The notes under the pieces are model-generated. The model was given only the letters and a program-made list of their open reading frames with translations, ran no database searches and was not told where the DNA came from. A DNA stretch of 64,000 nucleotides from Clarkia xantiana subsp. parviflora. Its lineage: Eukaryota > Streptophyta > Magnoliopsida > Myrtales > Onagraceae. Location of the stretch: contig JAPTYO010000002.1 of the NCBI GenBank assembly GCA_036873135.1, positions 36,819,452 through 36,883,451 on the forward strand, written 5' to 3'. Shown piece by piece: positions 31,588 through 44,041 of this stretch (its first letter is position 1; each line of letters starts with the position of its first letter). The translations under genes and the position numbers were made by a program.

Positions 31588-32860
31588 CTCTTAGCCTAAG
31601 AAAGTTGTCGCTTCGGAAAAAGTCGTCGACTCCGAAAATTCGGCGCAAGGCCAAAAAGGTATTAGTCATAAAACTGACCCTTAGCCTAAGAAAGTCGTCG
31701 CCTCGGAAAAAGTCGTCGACTCCGAGAATTCGGCGACAGGGCCAAAAGAGATCAGTCATCAAACTTACCCTTAGCCTAAGAAAGTCGCCGCCTCGGAAAA
31801 AGTCGTCGACTCCGAAAAGTCGGCGACAAGGCCAAAAGAGATCAGTCATCAAAATGACTCTTAGCCTAAGAAAGTTGTTGCTTCGGAAAAAGTCATTGAC
31901 ACTGAAAAGTCTGCGACAAGGTTAAAAAGGGATCAGTCATCAAACTGACTCTTAGCCTAAGAAAGTCGCCGCCTCAGAAAAATTCGTCGACTCCGAAATG
32001 TAGGCGACAAGGCCAAAAAGGATCAGTCATAAAACTGACCCTTAGCCTAAGAAATTTGTCACTTCGGAAAAATTCGTCGACTCCGAAAAGTCGGCAACAA
32101 AGCCAAAATAGATCAGTCATCAAACTGACTCTTAGCCTAAGAAAGTCGCCTCCTCGGAAAAATTCGTCGATTCCGAAAAGTCAGCGACAAGGCCAAAAGA
32201 GACCAGTCATCAAACTGAACTGTAGCCTAAGAAAGTTGTCGCTTCGGAAAAATTCGTCGACTCCGAAAAGTCGGCGAAAATGCCAAAAAGGGATCAGTCA
32301 TAAAACTGACCCTTAGCCTAAGAAAGTTGCCGCTTCGGAAAAATTCGTTGACTCCGAAAAGTCGGCGACAAGGCCAAAAGAGATCAGTCATCAAACTGAC
32401 TCTTAGCCTAAGAAAGTCGCCTCCACGAAAAATTCGTCGACTCCGAAAAGTCGGGGACATGGCCAAAAGAGATCAGTCATCAAACTGACCCTTAGCTTAA
32501 GAAAGTTGTCGCCTCAGAAAAAGTCGTCGACTCCGAGAAGTCGGCGACAAGGCCAAAAATGGATCAGTCATAAACTGACCCTTAGCCTAAAAAAGTTGCC
32601 GCCTCAAAAAAAGTCGTCGACTCCGAAAAGTCGGCGAAAAGGCCACAAATGGATCAGTCATAAAACTAGCCCTTAGCCTAAGAAAATTATCACATCTGAA
32701 AAGTCGTCGACTCTGAAAAGTCGTCGACTCCGAAAAGTCGTCGACTCTGAAAATTCATCGACTCCCAAAAGTCGTCGACTCCCATAAGTCGTAGACTCCA
32801 AAAATTCGTTGACTCTGAAAATTCGTCGAATTCTAAAGAAACAACGGTCCAAAGAGAATC
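31588..32860. repeat. 91-bp array of element A, unit 1
   Basis: About 13-14 units beginning CTCTTAGCCTAAGAAAGT directly at the Copia-1 LTR end, decaying into GTCGTCGACTCCGAAAA short repeats. The rest of element A's internal region is absent. Confidence 0.85.
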
Positions 32861-33657
32861 AGAAATAAAACAGACATTGGCCTCAAAAGTTTTTACCTCA
32901 GGTTGTCACTGCTAAAATAGCTAGTGTTGTGTCTTTGTTTTTATCTCGACTCGGATAATGCCGAAATGACATCACCCAAGTCTCGGGGGCCAGTGTTGGA
33001 TCGTGATTTTTTAAATACGACCATACTAAGAGCATACCATTTTTGCGGCAACCTCTAACACACTGGTTGGGACCCTCAGACAGCAAAGCCGACAACCCAG
33101 AAGTCGCCAAGGCGTCAAGTCGACAAGGTGCCAAGTCATCAAGGCGGGACCGTCAAAGTTGTCATCGACTATCGTCAACACCAGGTGGCGACCTGCTTGT
33201 CACCTGCTTAGAAGAAAACCCTTCCTCCTAAGGAAGAAGAGGTGGCGACCTATTTGTCACCTGCTTAGAGGAAAACCCTTCCTCCTAAGGAAAAAGAGGT
33301 GGTGAACTGCTTATCACCTGCTTAGAAGAAAACCCTTCCAACAATGAGAGAAAGGCGGCCACCACCCTTGTCAACCAATGAAAAAAGGCTGCCACCGCCC
33401 TTGTAGGTTGGTTTGACACCCCTATAAATAATAAGCTCTCTATATTCATTCATGAAGATTTATGACTACCAGAATGCTATACTAACTTAAGCTTCGGAGT
33501 GGAATCAGGGGAACAACCATGCCTTTTCCAGGTCTCGCCAAGAGCAGTCTTTCCATGAAGAACAAGCTAACCCACAAAGCTTTCCAACTTCAAAGAGACG
33601 CCAAGGCGAGAACCAGAAGAGCCTCGCCAGGCTTAGTCGGACTTTTATGATCCAACA
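32861..33657 (+). mobile_element. Element A 3' tail, PPT and LTR-A, unit 1
   Basis: PPT AAGTCTCGGGGGCCAG ends at 32993. The LTR runs 32994-33657 from TGTTGGATC to its mirror GATCCAACA (664 bp). It has inner repeats around GGTGGCGACCTGCTTGTCAC, a TATAAATA box at 33423 and CTTAAGCTTCGGAG at about 33488. The ORF content around it is not coding. Element A is inserted in the LTR end of X. Confidence 0.85.
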
Positions 33658-33774
33658 GGGTGTATATCCATCATTTTCCCCCGAGTCAAGCATTGGTTTT
33701 ACCTTTACTTGGCTCTATTTATTTGAAGGATTTACACTCGATTGTATCTCGACCATTATTTTTACCCTTGTTTC
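33658..33774 (-). mobile_element. Fragment of element X: LTR start, PPT, 3' UTR
   Basis: On minus: TTGACTCGGGGGAAAA, then TGATGGATATACACC, the PPT and LTR start of a Gyp-3/Gyp-1-like element, interrupted after 15 bp of LTR by element A. Left-over 3' UTR lies between it and Copia-1b. Confidence 0.65.
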
Positions 33775-33892
33775 TGTTAGATTACAGGGAGTAATCACTA
33801 CAGAACCTTAAACATGGTATGTGCTAGTAATATCAATTACGCAGCGGAAAGTTTACACATACCTCAAGAGTACCGTAGTCCAAGATCCTTGC
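33775..33892 (-). mobile_element. Copia-1b LTR fragment, unit 1
   Basis: First 118 bp (TGTTAGATTACAGGGAG to CAAGATCCTTGC) of the LTR that is complete at 44966-45563. It is cut at 33892 and fused to the Gyp-4 gag. Both partners carry a GCAAGG-like end here, consistent with a microhomology join. Confidence 0.75.
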
Positions 33893-35179
33893 GGCTAGCT
33901 CCTCCATGGTTTCGGCTGGGCGCTTCGCCATCTTTTCTGCTAGAGCATAGCCTCTTCGTCCGAGGTTTCGAATGAACGCTCGAACAATCTCTCCTTCTAT
34001 CAGGTTCCCCTGAATATCAGAGATATTCTGATTGAAGCGGACGTAGTAGTCGGCGAGAGTTTCTTCGTTTTGTTGTTGGACGTCGTCCAGAGCGTTTGAC
34101 CCATTTAGCAATGTGCGCTCGCCCATGTATCGTTGAATGAATTTAGCCTTCAGGTATGCCCATGAAGTGACGCTTCCGCATGGCAGCGAGAAGAACCAGT
34201 GAGCTGCAGTCCCGGCAAGAGTTTGTGAAAACGTCATTGCGAAGTGGTGTGGGTTCTTTGTTCTGCCTAGCAAAGAGGCCTCGTGCTTTTGCACGTGTTC
34301 CACTGGATCTCCTTTTCCACGGTAGAGATCTCCTCCAATTCGATACAGTGCGTCTGGGACACGACTGTTTACCAGGTGGTCAGCGAACGGATGTGACGCC
34401 CTTTCTTCAAGAGCGTGCATACCCTTCATTTTTGCTTCCTTCATCTTCTTCTCCACCATTTCTTCTAACATCTCGGCGGTAAACCCTTTTACCGGTTCAG
34501 CATAACCTGTTGAAGGATTTTGCCGACCATTGTTGTGGTAGATGTCAGATTGATCCCTGCTTGTGGCCTGAAAGGGATCATCCCTCGTTGGCTGCTGTGG
34601 GTGGTAGAATGGGGGCTGCCTTTCATTCCTCCAATGATGGGCTCCTTGGGAAGGAGTGTATGACCGTGCAGGTTCATGTCTTGCGTGCTGGTTCCTGCCC
34701 TGGAAAGGATTGCCGTGGCGAGTAGTGTCTTGCGACATCTCTCTTGCTGGCGCGGCGTACTGTTGGTTGGACGGAGGTGGCTGAGCCGCATATCCTTGGT
34801 TTTTTAGAGACTCGCGGAATGCGAGTAACTCTTCCAGCGCAGCCATCATCGCTGGAGTAACGGTGGGCATCGGGTTTGCCCCCGTTCTTTGTTCGCCTTG
34901 CGGCATTTCCGCTTGGGATTCATCTTCGTGCATCTCTGGCTCGAAACCAGGTGAAGGTGCGTGATGTTTGTCCTTTGGCTCTCTGTGCTGTGCGTTGGGC
35001 ACATTGTCAGTCGGTATGGATGAGGCTACGGAGGTAGCTCTTGGAATGTGGGAGGGTCCTGACTGGCTCCCAGCTGGCGCTTGGCCTCCTGTTCTTTTGT
35101 TTGCCGGGGATTTCTTGGGACGCCCGGGCCTTTTCCTTGGGTTCTTAACCTCTTCGGGAGGGTTGTGATCACTCTTCAT
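33893..35179 (-). CDS. gag: Gyp-4 gag, C-terminally truncated, unit 1
   Basis: ATG at 35179 (reads MKSDHNPPEE), 51 bp after the LTR end. The N-terminus has an AT-hook-like KRPGRPKKSP, then a Gln/Pro/His-rich region, then a retrotrans_gag capsid domain: HPFADHLVNSRVP, RGKGDPVEHVQKHEAS, AHWFFSLPCG, LADYYVRFNQNISDIQ, EIVRAFIRNLGRRG and MEELAAR. It is closely similar to the first Gag of Gyp-3. Gag stops at the Copia-1b junction (33892), and the frame reads about 20 codons of LTR sequence before a stop at 33833. The knuckle, protease and pol are absent. No internal stops, so the truncated protein could still be made from the LTR at its right. Confidence 0.8.
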
Positions 35180-35229
35180 GATTTTGCAGTACGGTAGCTT
35201 CTTTGTTCGAATCACGTAGACGACGCCAA
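35180..35229 (-). other. Gyp-4 primer-binding site and short leader
   Basis: Minus strand TTGGCGTCGTCTACGTGATT starts next to the LTR end ACGCAACA. It is a diverged form of the TTGGCGCCGTCTGTGGGAA site seen in Gyp-1 and Gyp-2. Confidence 0.65.
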
Positions 35230-35975
35230 TGTTGCGTCCTGAGTGAACTGGGTCGTGAGGACACGTCTGTTTGTGTGGTTGTGCGGGTTTTTGGGCTGTA
35301 ACCCTTCGTCGGGAAGAGGTTGGGCCACTGGTGAGTGTTCGGTTGACTCCCGTAAAGGTCTGTGTCTCGGTATGGCTGTGTCTCAGGAGGCGGCGGTCTG
35401 TGCACAAATGCGGATGTCTGGGCGACGATTCCTGCACAAAGGACCAATGCTAGCACGGAGAGGGGGGGGGGTGCTAGCGGAGCCCTCTCCGAAGCTTAAG
35501 TCACTATAGGGGTAAAAGAGTAATTTCTAGAGAGAGAATATTTCTAGAGAGAAGTCAGAGCTCAAAATACCAAAGTTGGGCAAATGAGAGGATGTATGAA
35601 AATGGGTGGCCAAGGCCTCCTATTTATAGGCTTCCTTGGGACCGGACCCGGTTTTAAAGCGGTTTGATGACGGTTCAAAATCAAGCGGTAACCGTCATCC
35701 ATATTGGCAATGCGCGAACTCGACTTCTCTACACGTAACGGTAATCGCGGGAGCGTAATCGCACGATACCCGAAATGCAATCCGGACCTCGTCGAATTTG
35801 GGCAATTCGGCGAGGTCCGGATTGCTGCAATCCGGAGGTCCGGTCCGGACGCGCGTGAATGCGTTTCCGGACCGTTTTGACCATTGGGGAGACGTTTTCA
35901 AACCGAGATGTAATTTTGGCGTGTTTACGAGGCCCGAAATATAAATACGAACCCGAATTGGACATATATCCATCA
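35230..35975 (-). mobile_element. Gyp-4 5' LTR (746 bp), unit 1
   Basis: On minus from TGATGGATATATGTCC (35975) to GGACGCAACA (35230). TATAAATA lies at 35628-35621. The leader arms are present: a CGGAGAGGG (35491-35483), b GCTAGCAC, a' CCCTCTCCG and b' GTGCTAGC (35456-35449), with a C-run loop. Same family as the Gyp-1 LTR but without its 16-bp repeats. Contains GC-rich inverted motifs (ATCCGGACCTCG). Confidence 0.85.
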
Positions 35976-36699
35976 CCTATTATCTACATCAACAAGGATT
36001 TTATTTCTCCACCTATAACGGCGTCTATCTCAAGAAGATGTCGGCAACGCAAAGCCATCGCGCTATGTGCACAGTCAACTTATATGGGGCGATAACAACT
36101 TGTGGGGTTATCTACAAAAAAGGACTTATAAAATTCTCTACTCAAAGTGACGACTATTCCAAAGGCGTCAACAACAAGCAATATCTTGGATAAACACCAA
36201 GATTTTCTATCAAAAGTAGCATGCTGCGATATCCTCTTTGCAAGGGCAAACCCCGTGTTTACTTCTAAAAAATGGCATGCTGCGAAATCCTCTTAGAAGC
36301 AAATCCTCATGTTCATAGTCATTCCCTGCATACAAACCAGGATGCGGCACTTAGGTGGGACTGATCACCCCATCGTGGCGGAAGTCCTCTTGTTAGACGA
36401 CAACCCCACACATCTACAAAGTATGTATATCCCTCTTAAGGGTTCATACGCCATGAAGATACATTCCTTGTTAGGATGGCTTCATGTACACTCAAACTAT
36501 ACATATCCTCTTAAGAATGCAGAGGAAGACCTGTACCTTAAGTGGGCAGACTTCATTCAAAAACGCTAGCAGGAGCGCACCATGTTTGAAAAACTCACCA
36601 AACTTACAAGTCGAGTCTTGTACAACGTCTCCTTAGAGTGGAACTAAGAGACGGTATAAACTTAAGTCTTGCTTCGTCAAGACGACACTGCTACATGTT
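35976..36699 (+). mobile_element. Gyp-1-type 3' UTR fragment, unit 1
   Basis: Similar to 52830-54000 of Gyp-1 in the same orientation (TATCTACATCAACAAGGA, CAACGCAAAGCCATCG, TCTTGTACAACGTCTCCTTA). It is the sequence Gyp-4 inserted into. It ends at about 36699 at a TGTTAA microhomology with the Copia-1 LTR, the junction between tandem units. Confidence 0.7.
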
Positions 36700-37124
36700 A
36701 AAGAAACCCTACGTGGTATTAGCTCCACAGCAAATCCTCTGATCGATTCTTGGCAGAGACAGATCTCCAGATTGTTTTGCTCTAAGCAAATTGGAAAACC
36801 CTTGGTGGTGGACTAGGTTTCGGCCGAAGTATGTGTAAAGGGGGGAAGGGTTTTTCTCTCAAATCACCACTTAGGAAGAATTGTGAAGTACCCCAAATAA
36901 AACCCTAACATCTCTTATTTTTAGGAGCAAAGTGGACAAAAGTCCACTTTGCCCCACACACATATTCGGCCGGCCACATATGTTAGGGAGGCCCATTTTG
37001 AACCTCTCATGTCAATTGGGATTTGGGTCAAGCCCAATTTCCCTAATGTGACATTAACCCAATTTCTTAGGTTACCTATACATATTAATGGGCTACCAAT
37101 TACCCCAGTCACCATATGCTAACA
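36700..37124 (-). mobile_element. Copia-1 LTR part, unit 2
   Basis: Matches 31163-31587. The first 165 bp of the LTR are missing at the tandem junction. Confidence 0.85.
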
Positions 37125-38445
37125 CTCTTAGCCTAAGAAAGTTGTCGCTTCGGAAAAAGTCGTCGACTCCGAAAATTCGGCGCAAGGCCAAAAAGGTATT
37201 AGTCATAAAACTGACCCTTAGCCTAAGAAAGTCGTCGCCTCGGAAAAAGTCGTCGACTCCGAGAATTCGGCGACAGGGCCAAAAGAGATCAGTCATCAAA
37301 CTTACCCTTAGCCTAAGAAAGTCGCCGCCTCGGAAAAAGTCGTCGACTCCGAAAAGTCGGCGACAAGGCCAAAAGAGATCAGTCATCAAAATGACTCTTA
37401 GCCTAAGAAAGTTGTTGCTTCGGAAAAAGTCATTGACTCTGAAAATTCGGCGACAAGGCTAAAAAGGGATCAGTCATCAAACTGACTCTTAGCCTAAGAA
37501 AGTCGCCGCCTCGGAAAAAGTCGTCGACTCCGAAAAGTCGGCGACAAGGCCAAAAAGGATCAGTCATAAAACTGACCCTTAGCCTAAGAAATTTGTCACT
37601 TCGGAAAAATTCGTCGACTCCGAAAAGTCGGCAACAAAGCCAAAATAGATCAGTCATCAAACTGACTCTTAGCCTAAGAAAGTCGCCTCCTCGGAAAAAT
37701 TCGTCGATTCCGAAAAGTCAGCGACAAGGCCAAAAGAGACCAGTCATCAAACTGAACTGTAGCCTAAGAAAGTTGTCGCTTCGGAAAAATTCGTCGACTC
37801 CGAAAAGTCGGCGACAATGCCAAAAAGGGATCGGTCATCAAACTGACTCTTAGCGTAAGAAAGTCGCCGCCTCGGAAAAAGTCGTCGACTCCGAAAAGTC
37901 GGCGACAAGGCCAAAAGGGATCTTAGCCTAAGAAAGTTGCCGCTTCGGAAAAATTCGTTGACTCCGAAAAGTCGGCGACAAGGCCAAAAGTGATCAGTCA
38001 TCAAACTGACTCTTAGCCTAAGAAAGTCGCCTCCACGAAAAATTCGTCGACTCCGAAAAGTCGGGGACATGGCCAAAAGAGATCAGTCATCAAACTGACC
38101 CTTAGCTTAAGAAAGTTGTCGCCTCAGAAAAAGTCGTCGACTCCGAAAAGTCGGCGACAAGGCCAAAAATGGATCAGTCATAAACTGACCCTTAGCCTAA
38201 AAAAGTTGCCGCCTCAAAAAAAGTCGTCGACTCCGAAAAGTCGGCGAAAAGGCCACAAATGGATCAGTCATAAAACTAGCCCTTAGCCTAAGAAAATTAT
38301 CACATCTGAAAAGTCGTCGACTCCGAAAAGTCGTCAACTTTGAAAATTCATCGACTCCCAAAAGTCGTCGACTCCCATAAGTCGTAGACTCCAAAAATTC
38401 GTTGACTCTGAAAATTCGTCGAATTCTAAAGAAACAACGGTCCAA
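37125..38445. repeat. 91-bp array of element A, unit 2
   Basis: Same array as 31588-32860 with one internal expansion or rearrangement (about 58 bp net) and several substitutions. Confidence 0.85.
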
Positions 38446-39252
38446 AGAGAATCAGAAATAAAACAGACATTGGCCTCAAAAGTTTTTACCTCAGGTTGTC
38501 ACTGCTAAAATAGCTAGTGTTGTGTCTTTGTTTTTATCTCGACTCGGATAATGCCGAAATGACATCACCCAAGTCTCGGGGGCCAGTGTTGGATCGTGAT
38601 TTATTAAATACGACCATACTAAGAGCATACCATTTTTGCGGCAACCTCTAACACACTGATGTTGGGACCCTCAGACAGCAAAGCCGACAACCCAGAAGTC
38701 GCCAAGGCGTCAAGTCGACAAGGTGCCAAGTCGTCAAGGCGGGACCGTCAAAGTTGTCATCGACTATCGTCAACACCAGGTGGCGACCTGCTTGTCACCT
38801 GCTTAGAAGAAAACCCTTCCTCCTAAGGAAGAAGAGGTGGCGACCTATTTTTCACCTGCTTAGAGGAAAACCCTTCCTCCTAAGGAAAAAGAGGTGGTGA
38901 ATTGCTTATCACCTGCTTAGAAGAAAACCCTTCCAACAATGAGAGAAAGGCGGCCACCACCCTTGTCAACCAATGAAAAAAGGCTGCCACCGCCCTTGTA
39001 GGTTGGTTTGACACCCCTATAAATAATAAGCTCTCTATATTCATTCATGAAGATTTATGACTACCAGAATGCTATACTAACTTAAGCTTCGGAGTGGAAT
39101 CAGGGGAACAACCATGCCTTTTCCAGGTCTCGCCAAGAGCAGTCTTTCCATGAAGAACAAGCTAACCCACAAAGCTTTCCAACTTCAAAGAGACGCCAAG
39201 GCGAGAACCAGAAGAGCCTCGCCAGGCTTAGTCGGACTTTTATGATCCAACA
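38446..39252 (+). mobile_element. Element A tail, PPT and LTR-A, unit 2
   Basis: LTR 38587-39252 (666 bp), TGTTGGATC to GATCCAACA, preceded by the PPT CTCGGGGGCCAG. Confidence 0.85.
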
Positions 39253-39487
39253 GGGTGTATATCCATCATTTTCCCCCGAGTCAAGCATTGGTTTTACCTT
39301 TACTTGGCTCTATTTATTTGAAGGATTTACACTCGATTGTATCTCGACCATTATTTTTACCCTTGTTTCTGTTAGATTACAGGGAGTAATCACTACAGAA
39401 CCTTAAACATGGTATGTGCTAGTAATATCAATTACGCAGCGGAAAGTTTACACATACCTCAAGAGTACCGTAGTCCAAGATCCTTGC
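39253..39487 (-). mobile_element. X fragment and Copia-1b LTR fragment, unit 2
   Basis: Repeats 33658-33892: X LTR start, PPT and UTR to 39369, then 118 bp of Copia-1b LTR (39370-39487) fused to gag. Confidence 0.75.
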
Positions 39488-40774
39488 GGCTAGCTCCTCC
39501 ATGGTTTCGGCTGGGCGCTTCGCCATCTTTTCTGCTAGAGCATAGCCTCTTCGTCCGAGGTTTCGAATGAACGCTCGAACAATCTCTCCTTCTATCAGGT
39601 TCCCCTGAATATCAGAGATATTCTGATTGAAGCGGACGTAGTAGTCGGCGAGAGTTTCTTCGTTTTGTTGTTGGACGTCGTCCAGAGCGTTTGACCCATT
39701 TAGCAATGTGCGCTCGCCCATGTATCGTTGAATGAATTTAGCCTTCAGGTATGCCCATGAAGTGACGCTTCCGCATGGCAGCGAGAAGAACCAGTGAGCT
39801 GCAGTCCCGGCAAGAGTTTGTGAAAACGTCATTGCGAAGTGGTGTGGGTTCTTTGTTCTGCCTAGCAAAGAGGCCTCGTGCTTTTGCACGTGTTCCACTG
39901 GATCTCCTTTTCCACGGTAGAGATCTCCTCCAATTCGATACAGTGCGTCTGGGACACGACTGTTTACCAGGTGGTCAGCGAACGGATGTGACGCCCTTTC
40001 TTCAAGAGCGTGCATACCCTTCATTTTTGCTTCCTTCATCTTCTTCTCCACCATTTCTTCTAACATCTCGGCGGTAAACCCTTTTACCGGTTCAGCATAA
40101 CCTGTTGAAGGATTTTGCCGACCATTGTTGTGGTAGATGTCAGATTGATCCCTGCTTGTGGCCTGAAAGGGATCATCCCTCGTTGGCTGCTGTGGGTGGT
40201 AGAATGGGGGCTGCCTTTCATTCCTCCAATGATGGGCTCCTTGGGAAGGAGTGTATGACCGTGCAGGTTCATGTCTTGCGTGCTGGTTCCTGCCCTGGAA
40301 AGGATTGCCGTGGCGAGTAGTGTCTTGCGACATCTCTCTTGCTGGCGCGGCGTACTGTTGGTTGGACGGAGGTGGCTGAGCCGCATATCCTTGGTTTTTT
40401 AGAGACTCGCGGAATGCGAGTAACTCTTCCAGCGCAGCCATCATCGCTGGAGTAACGGTGGGCATCGGGTTTGCCCCCGTTCTTTGTTCGCCTTGCGGCA
40501 TTTCCGCTTGGGATTCATCTTCGTGCATCTCTGGCTCGAAACCAGGTGAAGGTGCGTGATGTTTGTCCTTTGGCTCTCTGTGCTGTGCGTTGGGCACATT
40601 GTCAGTCGGTATGGATGAGGCTACGGAGGTAGCTCTTGGAATGTGGGAGGGTCCTGACTGGCTCCCAGCTGGCGCTTGGCCTCCTGTTCTTTTGTTTGCC
40701 GGGGATTTCTTGGGACGCCCGGGCCTTTTCCTTGGGTTCTTAACCTCTTCGGGAGGGTTGTGATCACTCTTCAT
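39488..40774 (-). CDS. gag: Gyp-4 gag, truncated, unit 2
   Basis: Apparently identical in protein sequence to the unit 1 copy: AT-hook-like N-terminus, retrotrans_gag capsid domain, truncation at MEELAAR and fusion to Copia-1b LTR codons (stop at 39428). The identity of the two copies argues that the duplication is recent. Confidence 0.8.
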
Positions 40775-40824
40775 GATTTTGCAGTACGGTAGCTTCTTTG
40801 TTCGAATCACGTAGACGACGCCAA

Positions 40825-41571
40825 TGTTGCGTCCTGAGTGAACTGGGTCGTGAGGACACGTCTGTTTGTGTGGTTGTGCGGGTTTTTGGGCTGTAACCCT
40901 TCGTCGGGAAGAGGTTGGGCCACTGGTGAGTGTTCGGTTGACTCCCGTAAAGGTCTGTGTCTCGGTATGGCTGTGTCTCAGGAGGCGGCGGTCTGTGCAC
41001 AAATGCGGATGTCTGGGCGACGATTCCTGCACAAAGGACCAATGCTAGCACGGAGAGGGGGGGGGGGTGCTAGCGGAGCCCTCTCCGAAGCTTAAGTCAC
41101 TATAGGGGTAAAAGAGTAATTTCTAGAGAGAGAATATTTCTAGAGAGAAGTCAGAGCTCAAAATACCAAAGTTGGGCAAATGAGAGGATGTATGAAAATG
41201 GGTGGCCAAGGCCTCCTATTTATAGGCTTCCTTGGGACCGGACCCGGTTTTAAAGCGGTTTGATGACGGTTCAAAATCAAGCGGTAACCGTCATCCATAT
41301 TGGCAATGCGCGAACTCGACTTCTCTACACGTAACGGTAATCGCGGGAGCGTAATCGCACGATACCCGAAATGCAATCCGGACCTCGTCGAATTTGGGCA
41401 ATTCGGCGAGGTCCGGATTGCTGCAATCCGGAGGTCCGGTCCGGACGCGCGTGAATGCGTTTCCGGACCGTTTTGACCATTGGGGAGACGTTTTCAAACC
41501 GAGATGTAATTTTGGCGTGTTTACGAGGCCCGAAATATAAATACGAACCCGAATTGGACATATATCCATCA
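40825..41571 (-). mobile_element. Gyp-4 5' LTR, unit 2
   Basis: Same as 35230-35975 with one more base in the G homopolymer of the leader loop. Short PBS and leader lie at 40775-40824. Confidence 0.85.
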
Positions 41572-42295
41572 CCTATTATCTACATCAACAAGGATTTTAT
41601 TTCTCCACCTATAACGGCGTCTATCTCAAGAAGATGTCGGCAACGCAAAGCCATCGCGCTATGTGCACAGTCAACTTATATGGGGCGATAACAACTTGTG
41701 GGGTTATCTACAAAAAAGGACTTATAAAATTCTCTACTCAAAGTGACGACTATTCCAAAGGCGTCAACAACAAGCAATATCTTGGATAAACACCAAGATT
41801 TTCTATCAAAAGTAGCATGCTGCGATATCCTCTTTGCAAGGGCAAACCCCGTGTTTACTTCTAAAAAATGGCATGCTGCGAAATCCTCTTAGAAGCAAAT
41901 CCTCATGTTCATAGTCATTCCCTGCATACAAACCAGGATGCGGCACTTAGGTGGGACTGATCACCCCATCGTGGCGGAAGTCCTCTTGTTAGACGACAAC
42001 CCCACACATCTACAAAGTATGTATATCCCTCTTAAGGGTTCATACGCCATGAAGATACATTCCTTGTTAGGATGGCTTCATGTACACTCAAACTATACAT
42101 ATCCTCTTAAGAATGCAGAGGAAGACCTGTACCTTAAGTGGGCAGACTTCATTCAAAAACGCTAGCAGGAGCGCACCATGTTTGAAAAACTCACCAAACT
42201 TACAAGTCGAGTCTTGTACAACGTCTCCTTAGAGTGGAACTAAGAGACGGTATAAACTTAAGTCTTGCTTCGTCAAGACGACACTGCTACATGTT
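41572..42295 (+). mobile_element. Gyp-1-type 3' UTR fragment, unit 2
   Basis: Repeats 35976-36699 and ends at the same TGTTAA junction into a Copia-1 LTR part. Confidence 0.7.
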
Positions 42296-42720
42296 AAAGA
42301 AACCCTACGTGGTATTAGCTCCACAGCAAATCCTCTGATCGATTCTTGGCAGAGACAGATCTCCAGATTGTTTTGCTCTAAGCAAATTGGAAAACCCTTG
42401 GTGGTGGACTAGGTTTCGGCCGAAGTATGTGTAAAGGGGGGAAGGGTTTTTCTCTCAAATCACCACTTAGGAAGAATTGTGAAGTACCCCAAATAAAACC
42501 CTAACATCTCTTATTTTTAGGAGCAAAGTGGACAAAAGTCCACTTTGCCCCACACACATATTCGGCCGGCCACATATGTTAGGGAGGCCCATTTTGAACC
42601 TCTCATGTCAATTGGGATTTGGGTCAAGCCCAATTTCCCTAATGTGACATTAACCCAATTTCTTAGGTTACCTATACATATTAATGGGCTACCAATTACC
42701 CCAGTCACCATATGCTAACA
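42296..42720 (-). mobile_element. Copia-1 LTR part, unit 3
   Basis: Same 5'-deleted LTR as 36700-37124. Confidence 0.85.
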
Positions 42721-44041
42721 CTCTTAGCCTAAGAAAGTTGTCGCTTCGGAAAAAGTCGTCGACTCCGAAAATTCGGCGCAAGGCCAAAAAGGTATTAGTC
42801 ATAAAACTGACCCTTAGCCTAAGAAAGTCGTCGCCTCGGAAAAAGTCGTCGACTCCGAGAATTCGGCGACAGGGCCAAAAGAGATCAGTCATCAAACTTA
42901 CCCTTAGCCTAAGAAAGTCGCCGCCTCGGAAAAAGTCGTCGACTCCGAAAAGTCGGCGACAAGGCCAAAAGAGATCAGTCATCAAAATGACTCTTAGCCT
43001 AAGAAAGTTGTTGCTTCGGAAAAAGTCATTGACTCTGAAAATTCGGCGACAAGGCTAAAAAGGGATCAGTCATCAAACTGACTCTTAGCCTAAGAAAGTC
43101 GCCGCCTCGGAAAAAGTCGTCGACTCCGAAAAGTCGGCGACAAGGCCAAAAAGGATCAGTCATAAAACTGACCCTTAGCCTAAGAAATTTGTCACTTCGG
43201 AAAAATTCGTCGACTCCGAAAAGTCGGCAACAAAGCCAAAATAGATCAGTCATCAAACTGACTCTTAGCCTAAGAAAGTCGCCTCCTCGGAAAAATTCGT
43301 CGATTCCGAAAAGTCAGCGACAAGGCCAAAAGAGACCAGTCATCAAACTGAACTGTAGCCTAAGAAAGTTGTCGCTTCGGAAAAATTCGTCGACTCCGAA
43401 AAGTCGGCGACAATGCCAAAAAGGGATCGGTCATCAAACTGACTCTTAGCGTAAGAAAGTCGCCGCCTCGGAAAAAGTCGTCGACTCCGAAAAGTCGGCG
43501 ACAAGGCCAAAAGGGATCTTAGCCTAAGAAAGTTGCCGCTTCGGAAAAATTCGTTGACTCCGAAAAGTCGGCGACAAGGCCAAAAGTGATCAGTCATCAA
43601 ACTGACTCTTAGCCTAAGAAAGTCGCCTCCACGAAAAATTCGTCGACTCCGAAAAGTCGGGGACATGGCCAAAAGAGATCAGTCATCAAACTGACCCTTA
43701 GCTTAAGAAAGTTGTCGCCTCAGAAAAAGTCGTCGACTCCGAAAAGTCGGCGACAAGGCCAAAAATGGATCAGTCATAAACTGACCCTTAGCCTAAAAAA
43801 GTTGCCGCCTCAAAAAAAGTCGTCGACTCCGAAAAGTCGGCGAAAAGGCCACAAATGGATCAGTCATAAAACTAGCCCTTAGCCTAAGAAAATTATCACA
43901 TCTGAAAAGTCGTCGACTCCGAAAAGTCGTCGACTTTGAAAATTCATCGACTCCCAAAAGTCGTCGACTCCCATAAGTCGTAGACTCCAAAAATTCGTTG
44001 ACTCTGAAAATTCGTCGAATTCTAAAGAAACAACGGTCCAA
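42721..44041. repeat. 91-bp array of element A, unit 3
   Basis: Nearly identical to 37125-38445; one visible difference is GTCGTCGACTTTG against GTCGTCAACTTTG. Confidence 0.85.

Noticed and set aside
31556..32466. Overlapping Ser/Lys/Arg-rich and Phe/Arg-rich frames in the 91-bp arrays
   Set aside because: They come from the repeat itself, occur on both strands and change frame with each one-base difference in unit length.
36309..36569. An 86-codon frame in the Gyp-1-type UTR fragment
   Set aside because: No domain, not conserved as a frame in the related Gyp-1 UTR at 53.1-53.5 kb, and it is duplicated only because the 5.6-kb unit is.
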